A stretch of 64,000 nucleotides of DNA from assembly GCA_963708865.1 (NCBI GenBank), contig CAVPUC010000004.1, positions 558,001-622,000 of the forward strand, in the 5' to 3' direction. Each line of letters begins with the position of its first letter. Positions within the stretch are counted from its first letter, which is position 1. The notes under the pieces were generated by a model, which was not told where the DNA came from, did no database searches, and worked only from the letters and a program-made list of their open reading frames with translations. This DNA is from DAIDKA01 sp963708865 (lineage in GTDB: Bacteria; Pseudomonadota; Gammaproteobacteria; Steroidobacterales; Steroidobacteraceae). The position numbers and the translations under genes are program-made. Below are positions 46,835 through 57,124 of this stretch, piece after piece.

Positions 46835-49474
46835 ATGCTGCGGATTACCACTGTGCAGTCGGCTACAGATTCGGCTCCCGATCCCGGCCCGCGCCCGCAT
46901 GCCTGGCGGCTGGGCGTGGGCACGCACCTTGCCCTCGGCATGGCGATCATGGGTGTCGTGGTGCTGGTGGGCCAGGTGGTCACCAATCGCATTACTCACA
47001 CCGCCGTCGAGGCCGTGAGCTCGTTGCAGTTGCGCTATGAGCCGCAAGCGCGCCGCGCCGCCACCATCGTTGAGAAGCTGGCCGCGTTTGACCGCCAGGT
47101 CGAAGAATCACTGGGACCCGAGGGCAGTTCCAGCGAGGCCAAGCGCTCCGCCCAGTCAGAGCTGCAGGCCGCGACGATCCAGCTCAACCAGTCCCTTGGC
47201 GCCTGGTACGCACACAGTGCGGAGGCCACCGCGGATCCGCACGGCCCCGCTCAGCTGCGCTTGCAGGAGCAGATCCGCGCACACATGGCGGCGGGGCAGG
47301 CCCTGAGCGCCAAGTCCGGACAGCGCCAGGAGTGGCTGAGCCGCCGCCACCAGCTGCTCGAAGCCGAAGGCCGTCGCATTGCCAAGGCGGGCGGCGCCGG
47401 CAATTCCCTCGACAACAACGAGGTCTGGGCCCGCAAGTCGCTGGTCGAACTTTCGCAGGCGGCGGCGGCGCTGCGCGCCGTGGTGGACCTGGGGGATGAC
47501 GGCGCCCGCGCCGAACGCGATTTTGAAGCGGCCCTCGATCGCAACAACGCCGAACTCATCCGCTCCCCGGGGGTCGCCTGGATGGAGATCATTCGCGAGG
47601 ACTTCAAGGATGCGGTGCACCTGCGCAATGAAGTCAACCGCTTCGATGCCAGCAATGAACGCGATCGCCACGATTTCCTCAGCAGCGGCGCGCAACTGAT
47701 CAGCGACGCGCAGGCATTGCTGCAGGCGCCGGCCCGCAATGCGCTGGCGGCGGCGGCACAGCGCGCGGCGCAGGCGGCGAACAACGCGCAGCACGCGCTG
47801 GTCACCACCGGCATCACCGTCGAGGTGGTCGTGGTGCTGGTCTCCGTGCTGCTGGCGCTGCGCATCTCGGTACCGGTACGCCGGCTCACCGTCGCCACGC
47901 GGCGCCTGGCAGCCGGGGAGCGGGCGGTCACGGCCCACAGCAGCGGCTCGGCCGAGATCGCCGAACTCGCCGATGCCTTCAATGCCATGGCGACCAAGAT
48001 CAGCGCCGCCGAGAACGGCCTGCGCGCGCACCAGGCGGTGCTCGAACAGCACGTCGAGGACCGCACGCGCGCGCTGCATCACCTTGCCCATCACGATCCG
48101 CTCACCGATCTGCCCAACCGTCGGCATCTGGCGGCGCGCTTGTCGACCGCCCTGGCCGCCGCGGCGCAGCGCCACACCCGCCTGGCCCTGCTGTTCGTCG
48201 ATCTGGACAACTTCAAATCGATCAACGACACGCTCGGGCATCGCTTCGGCGATCGGGTGCTGCAGATGGTGGGGCTGCGATTGCAGGAGGCGCTTGGCGC
48301 ACAGGCGTTCATCGCGCGTCTGGGAGGGGATGAGTTCACGGTGCTGATTGAGGATGCGCTCAGCGCCGAGCATGTCTGCGAGCAGGCCGCCCTCGTCATC
48401 GATGCGCTGCAGCGGCCGCTCGCCGTCGATGGCCGGCAGTTGTCGACCAGCGCAAGCGTCGGCGCAACGCTCTATCCGGATCACGCGCGCGATTCGGATG
48501 CGCTGTTGCGCACCGCGGATGTGGCGCTGTTCCATGCCAAGGACCTCGGCCGCAACCGTTATGCGCTCTACACACCGGAACTCTACGACGTGGCGGCCCA
48601 TCGCTTCCGCCTGGAGCAGGCCTTGCGACGCGCGGTCGAGGCCGGCGATCTGCTGCTGATGTACCAGCCGCAGGTCGCCCTGCATACCCTGGCACCGGTG
48701 GGCGTTGAGGCGCTGCTGCGCTGGCGCAAGTCCGACGGGCGCGTTGCCAGCGCCAATGAGTTCATCGAAATCGCCGAGTCCACCGGCCTCATGCGCGAGC
48801 TCACCACCTGGGCATTGCGTTCGGCCACCTCCACGGTGAAGGCCTGGCGATCCATGGGCTGGCACAATGCCCGGGTCGCCATCAATGTCTCGGCCATGCA
48901 GCTGTTGGACGGCAGCTTCGTGGACCACGTCATCGAGGCGCTGTCCGTAACGGGCCTGCCCGGGGATGCGCTCGAGGTCGAGATCACCGAGAGCGTCATC
49001 CAGACCGGTCCCGCCACGCTCGTTGCCCTGCAGCGGCTGCGAACCTTGGATGTCGCGGTCGCGTTGGATGACTTCGGCACCGGCTATTCATCGCTCGCCT
49101 CACTGGCGCAACTGCCCATCACCCGCGTGAAGCTCGACCGGACGCTGATCGAAAGCATTGACCGCAGCCCCCGCTGTGCCGCGATTGCCCGCTCCGTCAT
49201 CGCCCTGTGTCATGGGCTGGGACTGGAAGTGGTCGCCGAGGGCGTGGAACGGCCGGGGCAGCTGCGTCTCCTGGCGCAGTGCGGACCGATCACGGTGCAG
49301 GGCTTCCTGCTGGCCACGGCCGTGGAGATGCAGATTACCCCGCAGACCGCCGAGGCCGCTGCGGCCAAGGCCCGGGCCGTGTTGCAGGAGCCCGAGGACA
49401 CCGAGGCCGAAAGCACGCTCGCGATGGATGGCTCGCTGGTGTTTGTCGGCGCCAAGTCGCGGCGGCGGCCCTAG
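46835..49474 (+). CDS. Membrane GGDEF-EAL cyclic-di-GMP protein
   Basis: 879 residues. One N-terminal membrane helix, a periplasmic helical sensor region (about 50-330), a second helix (VEVVVVLVSVLLAL) and a HAMP-like linker precede the enzymes. The GGDEF domain is intact (FIARLGGDEFTVL, with the DLDNFKSINDTLGH metal site). The EAL domain has VEALLRW, ITESVIQ, LDDFGTGYSSLASL and EVVAEGVE, so both cyclase and phosphodiesterase residues are present. Start ATG 46835, just after a palindromic site. The direction of net c-di-GMP change is not readable. The stop overlaps the convergent GDPD gene by 4 bases. Confidence 0.93.
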   Translation: MLRITTVQSATDSAPDPGPRPHAWRLGVGTHLALGMAIMGVVVLVGQVVTNRITHTAVEAVSSLQLRYEPQARRAATIVEKLAAFDRQVEESLGPEGSSSEAKRSAQSELQAATIQLNQSLGAWYAHSAEATADPHGPAQLRLQEQIRAHMAAGQALSAKSGQRQEWLSRRHQLLEAEGRRIAKAGGAGNSLDNNEVWARKSLVELSQAAAALRAVVDLGDDGARAERDFEAALDRNNAELIRSPGVAWMEIIREDFKDAVHLRNEVNRFDASNERDRHDFLSSGAQLISDAQALLQAPARNALAAAAQRAAQAANNAQHALVTTGITVEVVVVLVSVLLALRISVPVRRLTVATRRLAAGERAVTAHSSGSAEIAELADAFNAMATKISAAENGLRAHQAVLEQHVEDRTRALHHLAHHDPLTDLPNRRHLAARLSTALAAAAQRHTRLALLFVDLDNFKSINDTLGHRFGDRVLQMVGLRLQEALGAQAFIARLGGDEFTVLIEDALSAEHVCEQAALVIDALQRPLAVDGRQLSTSASVGATLYPDHARDSDALLRTADVALFHAKDLGRNRYALYTPELYDVAAHRFRLEQALRRAVEAGDLLLMYQPQVALHTLAPVGVEALLRWRKSDGRVASANEFIEIAESTGLMRELTTWALRSATSTVKAWRSMGWHNARVAINVSAMQLLDGSFVDHVIEALSVTGLPGDALEVEITESVIQTGPATLVALQRLRTLDVAVALDDFGTGYSSLASLAQLPITRVKLDRTLIESIDRSPRCAAIARSVIALCHGLGLEVVAEGVERPGQLRLLAQCGPITVQGFLLATAVEMQITPQTAEAAAAKARAVLQEPEDTEAESTLAMDGSLVFVGAKSRRRP

Positions 49475-50566
49475 CCGCGGTCGCGGCTCACCAGCAACGC
49501 ATCGCGGATGCGCACGCCGAGAATCGGCTGGTCGATGAAAACCCCATCGAGGCCCGCTTTCAGATAGGGCAGCAACTCTGCCGCAAGGTCGCCGAATTGC
49601 GCCGCGTCCGGCCCGACCCGCAGCGGCACCGGCAGGAAATGGTTCTCGGCACGGAAAGTCCAGGCATGAACCAGCAGCCCTTCCGCGTGCGCATCATCGA
49701 CCAGCGCCGTCGCTGAGCCCAATCCGCCCTGCGCGTTGCGCGGAATCACCAAGGTCTTCTCCACCCCTATGGCATCCGCGTAGGCCGCAACCTGCGCAAG
49801 TCCCCGCCGCGTGACCATGCCGGCGTAATTGCGTGAGCTCCCCGCCGCTCACCCAGTCAAATGGCGCGCCGCTCGCCGCCACCAGCTGCACCAGCGCAAG
49901 CTGCGTCAGGGTGCGCAGCATCTTCAGATTGGCGGTCTCGAACGACTGGATGAAGACCGGTGATTGCGGATCGGCATAGCCATGCCGGGCCAGCGTCTCA
50001 AGCAGCGGCTGCTCGAGCGCCAGGTTGATCGAGGAGAAGTAACTGGGGTGCTTGGTCTCAGGATAGATACCGATGCGCCGTGGCGAGGGTTCGTGGCGCG
50101 CCCGCGCCGAGTGCGCCCGCACCACATCGGCACCATGCACCAGGTCGAGGATCTCATCCAGCGTCGGAATTTCAAACTGGCCATCGAAGCGCGTGTTGGC
50201 GGGCCGCAGTTCAGCGATGCGCTCACGCGCCCGCAGCGTCTTGAGCTCCGCGAGCGTGAAGTCCTCGGTGAACCAGCCGCTGACGCTGGTGCCATCGATG
50301 ACCTTGGTGGTGCGGCGTTCGGCGAATTCCAGGTGCGCTTCGACATCGGTGGTGCCGCCGATCTCATTCTCATGGCGCGCGATGAGCACCCCATCCCGGG
50401 TGCTGACCAGATCCGGCTCAATGAAGTCCGCGCCCTGCTGGATGGCCAGGAAGTACGAGGCCAGGGTGTGCTCGGGTGCATAGCCACTCGCGCCGCGATG
50501 GCCAATGATGACCGGCACCAGTGCACGCGGTGTGACGGTCTGCCCAGTATCGGTGCTATCGGTCAT
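49471..50566 (-). CDS. Glycerophosphodiester phosphodiesterase (apparent frameshift)
   Basis: About 364 residues of the GDPD TIM-barrel family. The catalytic HRGASGYAPEHT, EPDLVSTRDGVLIARHE and YPETKHP motifs are followed by SPVFIQSFE and, in a second frame, ALVDDAHAEGLLVHAWTFRAEN and GLDGVFIDQP. Deleting one base near 49841 joins WVSGGSSRNYAGMVTRRGLAQV. The length and the insert around residues 110-190 fit the larger GlpQ-like class. No convincing signal peptide is seen. It is divergent from glgB across about 120 bases that hold a palindrome. Confidence 0.88.
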
Positions 50567-50629
50567 GACCTGAACACAAGTTAAGAAATTCCTACGACAA
50601 TAGTCGATTCTGCAATGACGGAACAAGCC

Positions 50630-50643
50630 ACACTCAAGAGTGT
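50630..50643. promoter_or_regulatory. Palindrome ACACTC-AA-GAGTGT upstream of glgB
   Basis: A 6-base-arm dyad with a two-base centre lies 45 bases upstream of the glgB start and between divergent promoters. It may be an operator for either gene. No matching second copy was noticed nearby. Confidence 0.35.
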
Positions 50644-50687
50644 ACGATCACCAGAATACTGGAACTGTCGATGGAAGAAGCCACCTC

Positions 50688-52580
50688 ATGAGCGAACTGA
50701 CCGGCACGGATATTTACCATTTCCGCGAAGGCACGTTTTTCCGTGCCTACGAGAAACTGGGCGCGCATCTGGACACTGTTGACGGGGTAGAGGGTACGCG
50801 CTTTGCCGTGTGGGCGCCGAACGCGCAAGCCGTGCATGTGATCGGCGACTTCAACGGCTGGAGCCATGACCGCGATCCGATGAGCGCCCGGTCGGACCAG
50901 TCCGGTATCTGGGAACTTTTCATCCCCGGGGTCGGCAAAGGCACCGTCTACAAGTACTTCGTCCGCTCGCGCTACGCGGGCTATGCGGTCGAGAAGAGCG
51001 ATCCGTATGCCATGCTGTGCGAGGAGCCGCCGCGCACCGGGGCGGTGGTCTGGGACAATGCGTACGATTGGAACGACATTGAATGGCAGCGCAACTGCGC
51101 CCGGGTCAATGCCCTGGATGCGCCATGGTCCATCTACGAAGTCCACTTGGGCTCCTGGCGTCGGGTCGCCGCGGACGGCAACCGTTCGCTCAACTACCGC
51201 GAGGTCGCCCATGAGCTGGCCGACTACGTGCTCGACATGGGATTTACCCACGTCGAACTGATGCCCGTCATGGAGCATCCGTTCTTCGGCTCCTGGGGCT
51301 ATCAGATCACCGGCTACTTCGCGCCCTCCTCGCGCTACGGCACGCCGCAGGACTTCATGTACCTCATCGAACACATGCACCGCATGGGTATCGGTGTGAT
51401 CCTGGACTGGGTGCCGTCGCATTTCCCGAGCGACCAGCACGGGCTGGCGTTCTTTGATGGCACGCATCTGTACGAGCACGCCGATCCGCGCCAGGGTTTC
51501 CACCCGGAGTGGAGCAGCTCGATTTTCAATTATGGTCGCGCCGAGGTGCGCAATTTCCTGGGCAGCAATGCGCTGTACTGGCTGGATACCTACCGCGCCG
51601 ATGCCCTGCGCGTGGATGCGGTGGCCTCCATGCTGTACCTGGATTACGGCCGCAAGGCCGGCGAATGGGTCCCCAATACCTTCGGCGGCCACGAGAACCT
51701 CGAGGCCCGCGACTTCCTGAAGTCATTGAATGAGGCCATCTACCGCGACCATCCCGGCACCCAGACCATCGCCGAGGAGTCGACAGCCTGGCCGCAAGTG
51801 TCGCGACCCGTGTACCTGGGCGGCCTCGGCTTCGGGCTCAAGTGGAACATGGGCTGGATGCACGACACCCTGAAGTTCTTCCAGACCGATCCGCTGTTCC
51901 GCCGCCATCATCTCAATCAAATCACCTTCTCGATCTGGTACGCGTTCACCGAGAACTTCGTCCTGGCGCTGTCGCACGACGAAGTGGTGCATGGCAAAGG
52001 CTCGCTCATCGGCAAGATGCCGGGCGATGAGTGGCAGCAGTTCGCAAATCTGCGCCTGCTGTACGGCTACATGTGGGGCCATCCCGGCAAGAAACTCATT
52101 TTCATGGGCTGCGAATTCGGCCAGAAGCGCGAATGGCAGCACGACGGCAGCCTCGAATGGCACGTGCTGCAGTATCCGCTGCATGCGGGGGTGCAACGCT
52201 GGGTGCGTGACCTGAACCGTTTTTACCGAGACACACCCGCGCTGTATGAGCAGGACTTCAGCGAGGCGGGCTTCGAGTGGGTGGATTGCAATGACGCGGA
52301 CTCAAGCGTCCTGTCATTCCTGCGCAAGGATCGAAGCCGCGGCACCGTGGTGCTGATCATCTGCAACTTCACGCCGGTGGTGCGCAGCCACTACCGCGTG
52401 GGCGTGCCGCGCGGCGGTCCGTGGCGCGAATGGCTGAACAGCGACGCCACGGACTACGGCGGCAGTGGCCAGGGCAATCAGGGCGCGGTGATGGCGGACG
52501 ACCACAGCACGCACGGCCGGCCGCACTCCCTGACGCTCACCCTGCCACCACTGGGCGTGCTGTTCCTGTCCCCGCAATGA
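50688..52580 (+). CDS. glgB: 1,4-alpha-glucan branching enzyme GlgB
   Basis: 630 residues, the shorter type without the first N-terminal domain. A CBM48 (FAVWAPNAQAVHVIGDFNGW) precedes the GH13 barrel with nucleophile region DALRVDAVASM (D310), IAEES (E363) and LSHDEVVHGKGSL. The C-terminal all-beta domain ends LTLPPLGVLFLS. It creates alpha-1,6 branches in glycogen. ATG 50688 has GGAAGAAG upstream. The stop overlaps the glgX start (ATGA). GlgA and GlgC are not in the window. Confidence 0.97.
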   Translation: MSELTGTDIYHFREGTFFRAYEKLGAHLDTVDGVEGTRFAVWAPNAQAVHVIGDFNGWSHDRDPMSARSDQSGIWELFIPGVGKGTVYKYFVRSRYAGYAVEKSDPYAMLCEEPPRTGAVVWDNAYDWNDIEWQRNCARVNALDAPWSIYEVHLGSWRRVAADGNRSLNYREVAHELADYVLDMGFTHVELMPVMEHPFFGSWGYQITGYFAPSSRYGTPQDFMYLIEHMHRMGIGVILDWVPSHFPSDQHGLAFFDGTHLYEHADPRQGFHPEWSSSIFNYGRAEVRNFLGSNALYWLDTYRADALRVDAVASMLYLDYGRKAGEWVPNTFGGHENLEARDFLKSLNEAIYRDHPGTQTIAEESTAWPQVSRPVYLGGLGFGLKWNMGWMHDTLKFFQTDPLFRRHHLNQITFSIWYAFTENFVLALSHDEVVHGKGSLIGKMPGDEWQQFANLRLLYGYMWGHPGKKLIFMGCEFGQKREWQHDGSLEWHVLQYPLHAGVQRWVRDLNRFYRDTPALYEQDFSEAGFEWVDCNDADSSVLSFLRKDRSRGTVVLIICNFTPVVRSHYRVGVPRGGPWREWLNSDATDYGGSGQGNQGAVMADDHSTHGRPHSLTLTLPPLGVLFLSPQ

Positions 52581-54720
52581 CGGCGGTCTGGCCGGGCAAT
52601 CCCTATCCGCGCGGCGCCACCTGGGATGGTGAGGGCGTCAACTTTTCGCTGTTCTCGGAGAACGCGACCAAAGTGGAGTTGTGTCTCTTTGATGCCACCG
52701 GTCGGCATGAAGTGGAGCGCATCACGCTGCACGAGCACACCGACCAGATCTGGCACTGCTATCTGCCCGAGGCCCGTCCGGGCCTGCTGTACGGGTATCG
52801 CTGCCACGGCGCGTACGATCCGGAGCGGGGCCACCGCTTCAACCCGAATAAACTACTGATCGAACCTTACGCGCGGCTCTTGTCGGGGCGGATGCGCTGG
52901 AGCGATGCGCACTTCGGCTACGATGCCGCCGATCCGCAGCTGGACCTGTCGTTCGACGAACGCGACAGCGCCGCCGGCACGCCCAAATGCCGCGTCATCG
53001 ATCCCGCCTTCACCTGGGGGGACGACCGCGCGCCGCGCACGCCCTGGCACGACACCGTCATCTACGAGGCGCACGTGCGCGGCATGACCATGCGCCATCC
53101 CAAGGTGCCGCCGGCGCTGCGCGGCACCTACGCGGGGCTCGCCACCGCGCCCGTCATCGATCACCTGCGGCGTCTCGGGAGTCACCGCGGTGGAGCTCAT
53201 GCCGGTGCACGCGTTTCTCGATGACCGCCACCTGCTGCAACAGGGACTGCGCAATTACTGGGGCTACAACACCATTGGCTTTCTCGCCCCCGAAATGCGC
53301 TACAGCGCGAGCGGCCAGGTCGAGGAGTTCAAGACCATGGTGAAGAGCCTGCACTCCGCGGGCATCGAGGTCATCCTCGATGTGGTCTACAACCACACCG
53401 CCGAGGGCAATGAGCGCGGCCCGACCTTAAGCTTCCGCGGCATCGACAATGCCGCCTACTACCGGCTGGTGCCCGGGCGATCTGCGCCATTACATGGATT
53501 TCACCGGCACCGGCAACACGCTCAACCTGCAGCACCCGCGCGTGCTGCAGCTGATCATGGATTCGCTGCGCTACTGGGTGCTGGACATGCATGTGGATGG
53601 CTTCCGCTTCGATCTCGCCTCGGCGCTGGCACGGGAACTGTTCGAGGTCGACCGGCTGGGCTCCTTCTTCGACACCATCTCCCAGGACCCGGTGCTCTCG
53701 CAGGTCAAACTGATCGCCGAGCCGTGGGATGTCGGCGAAGGCGGCTACCAGGTGGGCAACTTCCCGCCCGGCTGGAATGAGTGGAATGACAAGTACCGCG
53801 ACAGCGTGCGCGCCTACTGGAAGGGCGATGGCGGCCTGATCGGCGAATTCGCCCAGCGCTTCACCGGCTCCGCGGACCTGTACGAGGCGAGCGGCCGCAA
53901 GCCCCACGCCAGCATCAACTTCGTCACCGCCCACGATGGCTTCACGCTGTCGGATCTGGTCGCCTACAACGCCAAGCACAACGAAGACAACGGCGAGGAC
54001 AATCGCGACGGCAGCGACAACAATCGCTCCTGGAACTGGGGGGTCGAGGGCCCGACCGCCGACCGGCAGATCAATGCGCTGCGCGAGCGCCAGAAGCGCA
54101 ATCTGATCGCCACGCTCCTGCTTTCACAGGGCGTGCCGATGCTGCTTGCGGGCGATGAATTAGGGCGCACCCAAGGCGGCAACAACAACGCCTACTGTCA
54201 GGACAACGAGATCTCCTGGCTCAACTGGGAGCTCACCGCGCAGCAGCGCGAATTCATGGAGTTCGTCGAGCGCATGATCGCCTTCCGGCGCAGTCATGCC
54301 ATCTTCTCGCGCCGCCACTTCCTGACCGGGCGCAATGTCGCCGGCGAGACCTTCAAGGACATCACCTGGTTCACTCCCGGCGGCACCGAGATGACCGACT
54401 TTGACTGGCAGCAAGGCTTTGCCCGCTGCCTGAGCGTGCATCTGTCGGGCGCCGCAGTCCACCGCACCGACAGCCGCGGCCAGCCGGTGCGCGATGAAAA
54501 CTTCACGCTGCTGTTCAACGCCCATCACGACACGATGGATTTCGTCGTGCCGCCGCTGGCTGCCGGACGCAGCTGGCGCGTGGAACTGGATACCGAGAGC
54601 GGCATGGTGGGCAAACCCGAGCACCTGGCCGGCGGCGCCACCCGCGCGCTGCCGGCCCGATCGATTGTGCTGCTCATGGAAGTCGCCGCCATCCGCGGGC
54701 TGCGCAGGCTTCAGCGATAG
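52577..54720 (+). CDS. glgX: Glycogen debranching enzyme GlgX (two apparent frameshifts)
   Basis: About 713 residues. An N-terminal CBM48-like domain (GNPYPRGATWDGEGVNFSLFSENATKVELCLFD), then IYEAHVRGMT, GYNTIGFLAPEMRY, the barrel motifs VILDVVYNHTAEG, MHVDGFRFDLAS (nucleophile), LIAEPWDVG and NFVTAHDGFTLSDLVAYN follow. The frame breaks near 53179 (repair gives RRLGVTAVELMPVHAF) and near 53476 (repair gives YYRLVPGDLRHYMDFTGTGN). Both are repaired by deleting one base. The joined protein is the isoamylase-type debranching enzyme usually paired with GlgB. It converges with the ABC gene with a 10-base overlap. Confidence 0.9.
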
Positions 54721-56520
54721 CCCCGCGCCTGCAGCGCGAACAGCGCGGCGTAATGCCCTTGACGCTGCATCAGCTCCTCGTGGCTGCCGCTTTCAATGAT
54801 GCGGCCATTTTCCAGTACCGCGATCTGATCGGCCATGCGCACCGTCGAGAACCGGTGTGAGATCAGGATGGTCATCCGGTCACTGGCCCAGCTGCCGGAA
54901 ACGCTCAAACACCAGGGCTTCGGCCCGCGCATCCATGGCCGCCGTGGGCTCATCCAGCACCAGCACATCGGCCCGGATGCGCATGAAGGCGCGCGACAGC
55001 GCGATCTTCTGCCACTGCCCGCCGGACAGTTCCCGGCCATCCTTGAACCACTTGCCCAACTGGGTGCGGTACCCGGCCGGCAGCGCGTCGATGAAGTCGG
55101 CCGCCTGCCCCTTGTCGGCAGCCTCCCGCCAGCGCGCCTCATCCAGAAAGAACGGCTCATCGCCCGCGCCGACGTTCTCCCCCACCAGCATCTGATAGCG
55201 GGCGAAGTCCTGGAAGATCACCCCGATGCGTTCGCGCAGCCGCACCTCGTCCCACATCTCCAGGTCCAGTCCATCGAGCAGCACCCGACCTGACGTCGGC
55301 CGATACAGGCGCGTCAGGAGCTTGATGAGCGTGGTCTTGCCCGAGCCGTTCTCACCGACCAGCGCGAGACTTGCGCCCGGTCGCAGATGCAAGCTGATGT
55401 CGGCCAGTGCCGGCTGGGTCGCGCCGGGGTAGATGAAGCTGACGTTCTCAAAGCGGATGCCGTCCTCGGGATGAGGTCCCTTGAGCAACTGCCCGCGCGC
55501 CTCGGGCACCGGGGTATCCAGGTACTCGTAAAGGGTCGACAGGTAGAGGTTGTCCTCGTACATCCCGCCGATGGAGGAGAGCGCCGCGGACACGGCCGAC
55601 TGTCCCTGGCGAAACAGCCCCAGATACATGGTCATCTTGCCCAGGCTGATGAGGCCGCGAACGGTCGCGAGCGCGATCCAGGCATAGGCCAGGTACAGCG
55701 CCGCGGTGCCGATCAGGCCGAGAAAGAATCCCCACACATCGCGGCGGATGGTGAGCGCGCGATCTTCACGATACAGCGTGGTGAAGATGCTGCGATATCG
55801 CTCCAGCAACCGCTCGCCCAAGCCGAACAACCGCACCTCCTTGGCATGGTCCTCGCGCCCCAGTACCGACTCGAGGTACAGCTGCATGCGCGTTTCCGGC
55901 GAGCGCCAGCGAAACAGCCGGAAGGCATCGCCGGAGAAGCGCGCTTCGGCGATGAACGCCGGCAGGCCCGACAGCACCAGCACGGCGACCGCCCAGGGCG
56001 AGAAGCGGAACAGCAGGCCGCCCGAAACCACCAGGAAGATCGCGTTCTGCACCAGTCCGAAGGTGCGCATGACCAGGCTCAGCGGGCGGCTGGAGGCCTC
56101 GCGGCGCGCGCGCGTGAGCTTGTCGTAGAATTCCGAATCCTCAAACTGCGCCAGCTCCAGGGTGAGCGCCTTCTCCAGGATCATCACGTTGACGCGCTGG
56201 CCCAGCTGCGCACGCAGCAGCGACTGGCACATGGACAGGCCGCGCTGTGCGCCCGCCATCGCGGCCACCAGCGCGCCTTCGAGCATCACGAAATGCAGCA
56301 CGCGATGGATATCGCGCGAGACAACGGCATCCACCAGGTGCGAGCCCACCAATGCAATGCCGCCCGGCACGGCGCCGGCAATCACGGTCAGTACCGCCAG
56401 CGACACCGTGAGCCAGCGGCTGGTCGTCAGCACCAGGGTCAGGGCCTGGCGGCTGTAGCGAAAGACGCCAAAGAATCCCGACAGCGTGGAGTCGACGGTC
56501 TGCGTGCTGGTCTTGGCCAA
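54711..56520 (-). CDS. ABC transporter, fused permease-ATPase (apparent frameshift)
   Basis: About 602 residues. Six hydrophobic helices (about 25-310) make an ABC exporter membrane domain. The ATPase has Walker A LVGENGSGKTT, signature ELSGGQWQKIALSRA, Walker B VLVLDEPTAAMD and, after deleting one base near 54887 (QLGSDRMTILISHRFSTVRMADQ), the H-loop and C-terminal end LFALQARGYR. Length and order are those of half-transporter exporters; substrate unknown. The start (56520) is 56 bases from the divergent DUF2721 gene. Confidence 0.88.
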
Positions 56521-56576
56521 GTGCCTCCCGATAAGTGTGCGTCCGGCGCGCCATCTTACCGTGGCAAAATGGGCGC

Positions 56577-57020
56577 ATGGCCCTGACCCCCGAACTGAAC
56601 GTGGACGTCGCCCACATCATCCAGCTGGCCGTGGCGCCGGTGTTCCTGCTCTCCGGCGTCGGTGTCACCCTCACCATGTTCACCAACCGGCTGGCGCGGA
56701 TCGTGGATCGCGCCCGGATCCTCGAGGACCGGCTGGCGGCGACGCCGCAGATCGATCTGCACGAGGCGCTCGCGGTGCTGGCGCAGCGCGCCCGTTACAT
56801 CAACTACTCAATCGCGCTCGGCACCATCTCCGGCCTGCTCGTGACCACCACCGTGATTCTGCTGTTCGCCGCCGCGCTCCTGGGCAACAACATGAGTCTG
56901 CTCATCGCGGTGATCTTCAGTGCCGCCATGCTCACGCTGACCGCCTCGCTGCTGGTGTTCTTCGTGGAGGTACGTTATGCCACCCGCACCTTGCGCATTG
57001 GCGGGCGGTTTAAGCCCTGA
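56577..57020 (+). CDS. DUF2721 membrane protein
   Basis: 147 residues with three membrane helices (LAVAPVFLLSGVGVTLTMF, GLLVTTTVILLFAAALL, LIAVIFSAAMLTLTASLLVFFVEV) and the conserved TNRLARIVDRARILED stretch. The family function is unknown. The ATG at 56577 gives the usual MALTPELN-type start; an in-frame upstream start at 56535 lies close to the divergent ABC start. Confidence 0.9.
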   Translation: MALTPELNVDVAHIIQLAVAPVFLLSGVGVTLTMFTNRLARIVDRARILEDRLAATPQIDLHEALAVLAQRARYINYSIALGTISGLLVTTTVILLFAAALLGNNMSLLIAVIFSAAMLTLTASLLVFFVEVRYATRTLRIGGRFKP

Positions 57021-57124
57021 ATTGCCCTCTCCTGGGGCGATTGGGGCCGTATCACATTGTTTTCTATGGGTTGTAGCCTTCTTCTGGTAATCTTCGCGGC
57101 CCTTTCGAGACCGCGTGCAAGCTC

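Noticed and set aside
57021..57124. Promoter elements before typA
   Set aside because: TTGTTT/TTGTAG and TAATCT hexamers are present but the spacing (24 or 11 bases) is wrong for a sigma-70 promoter.
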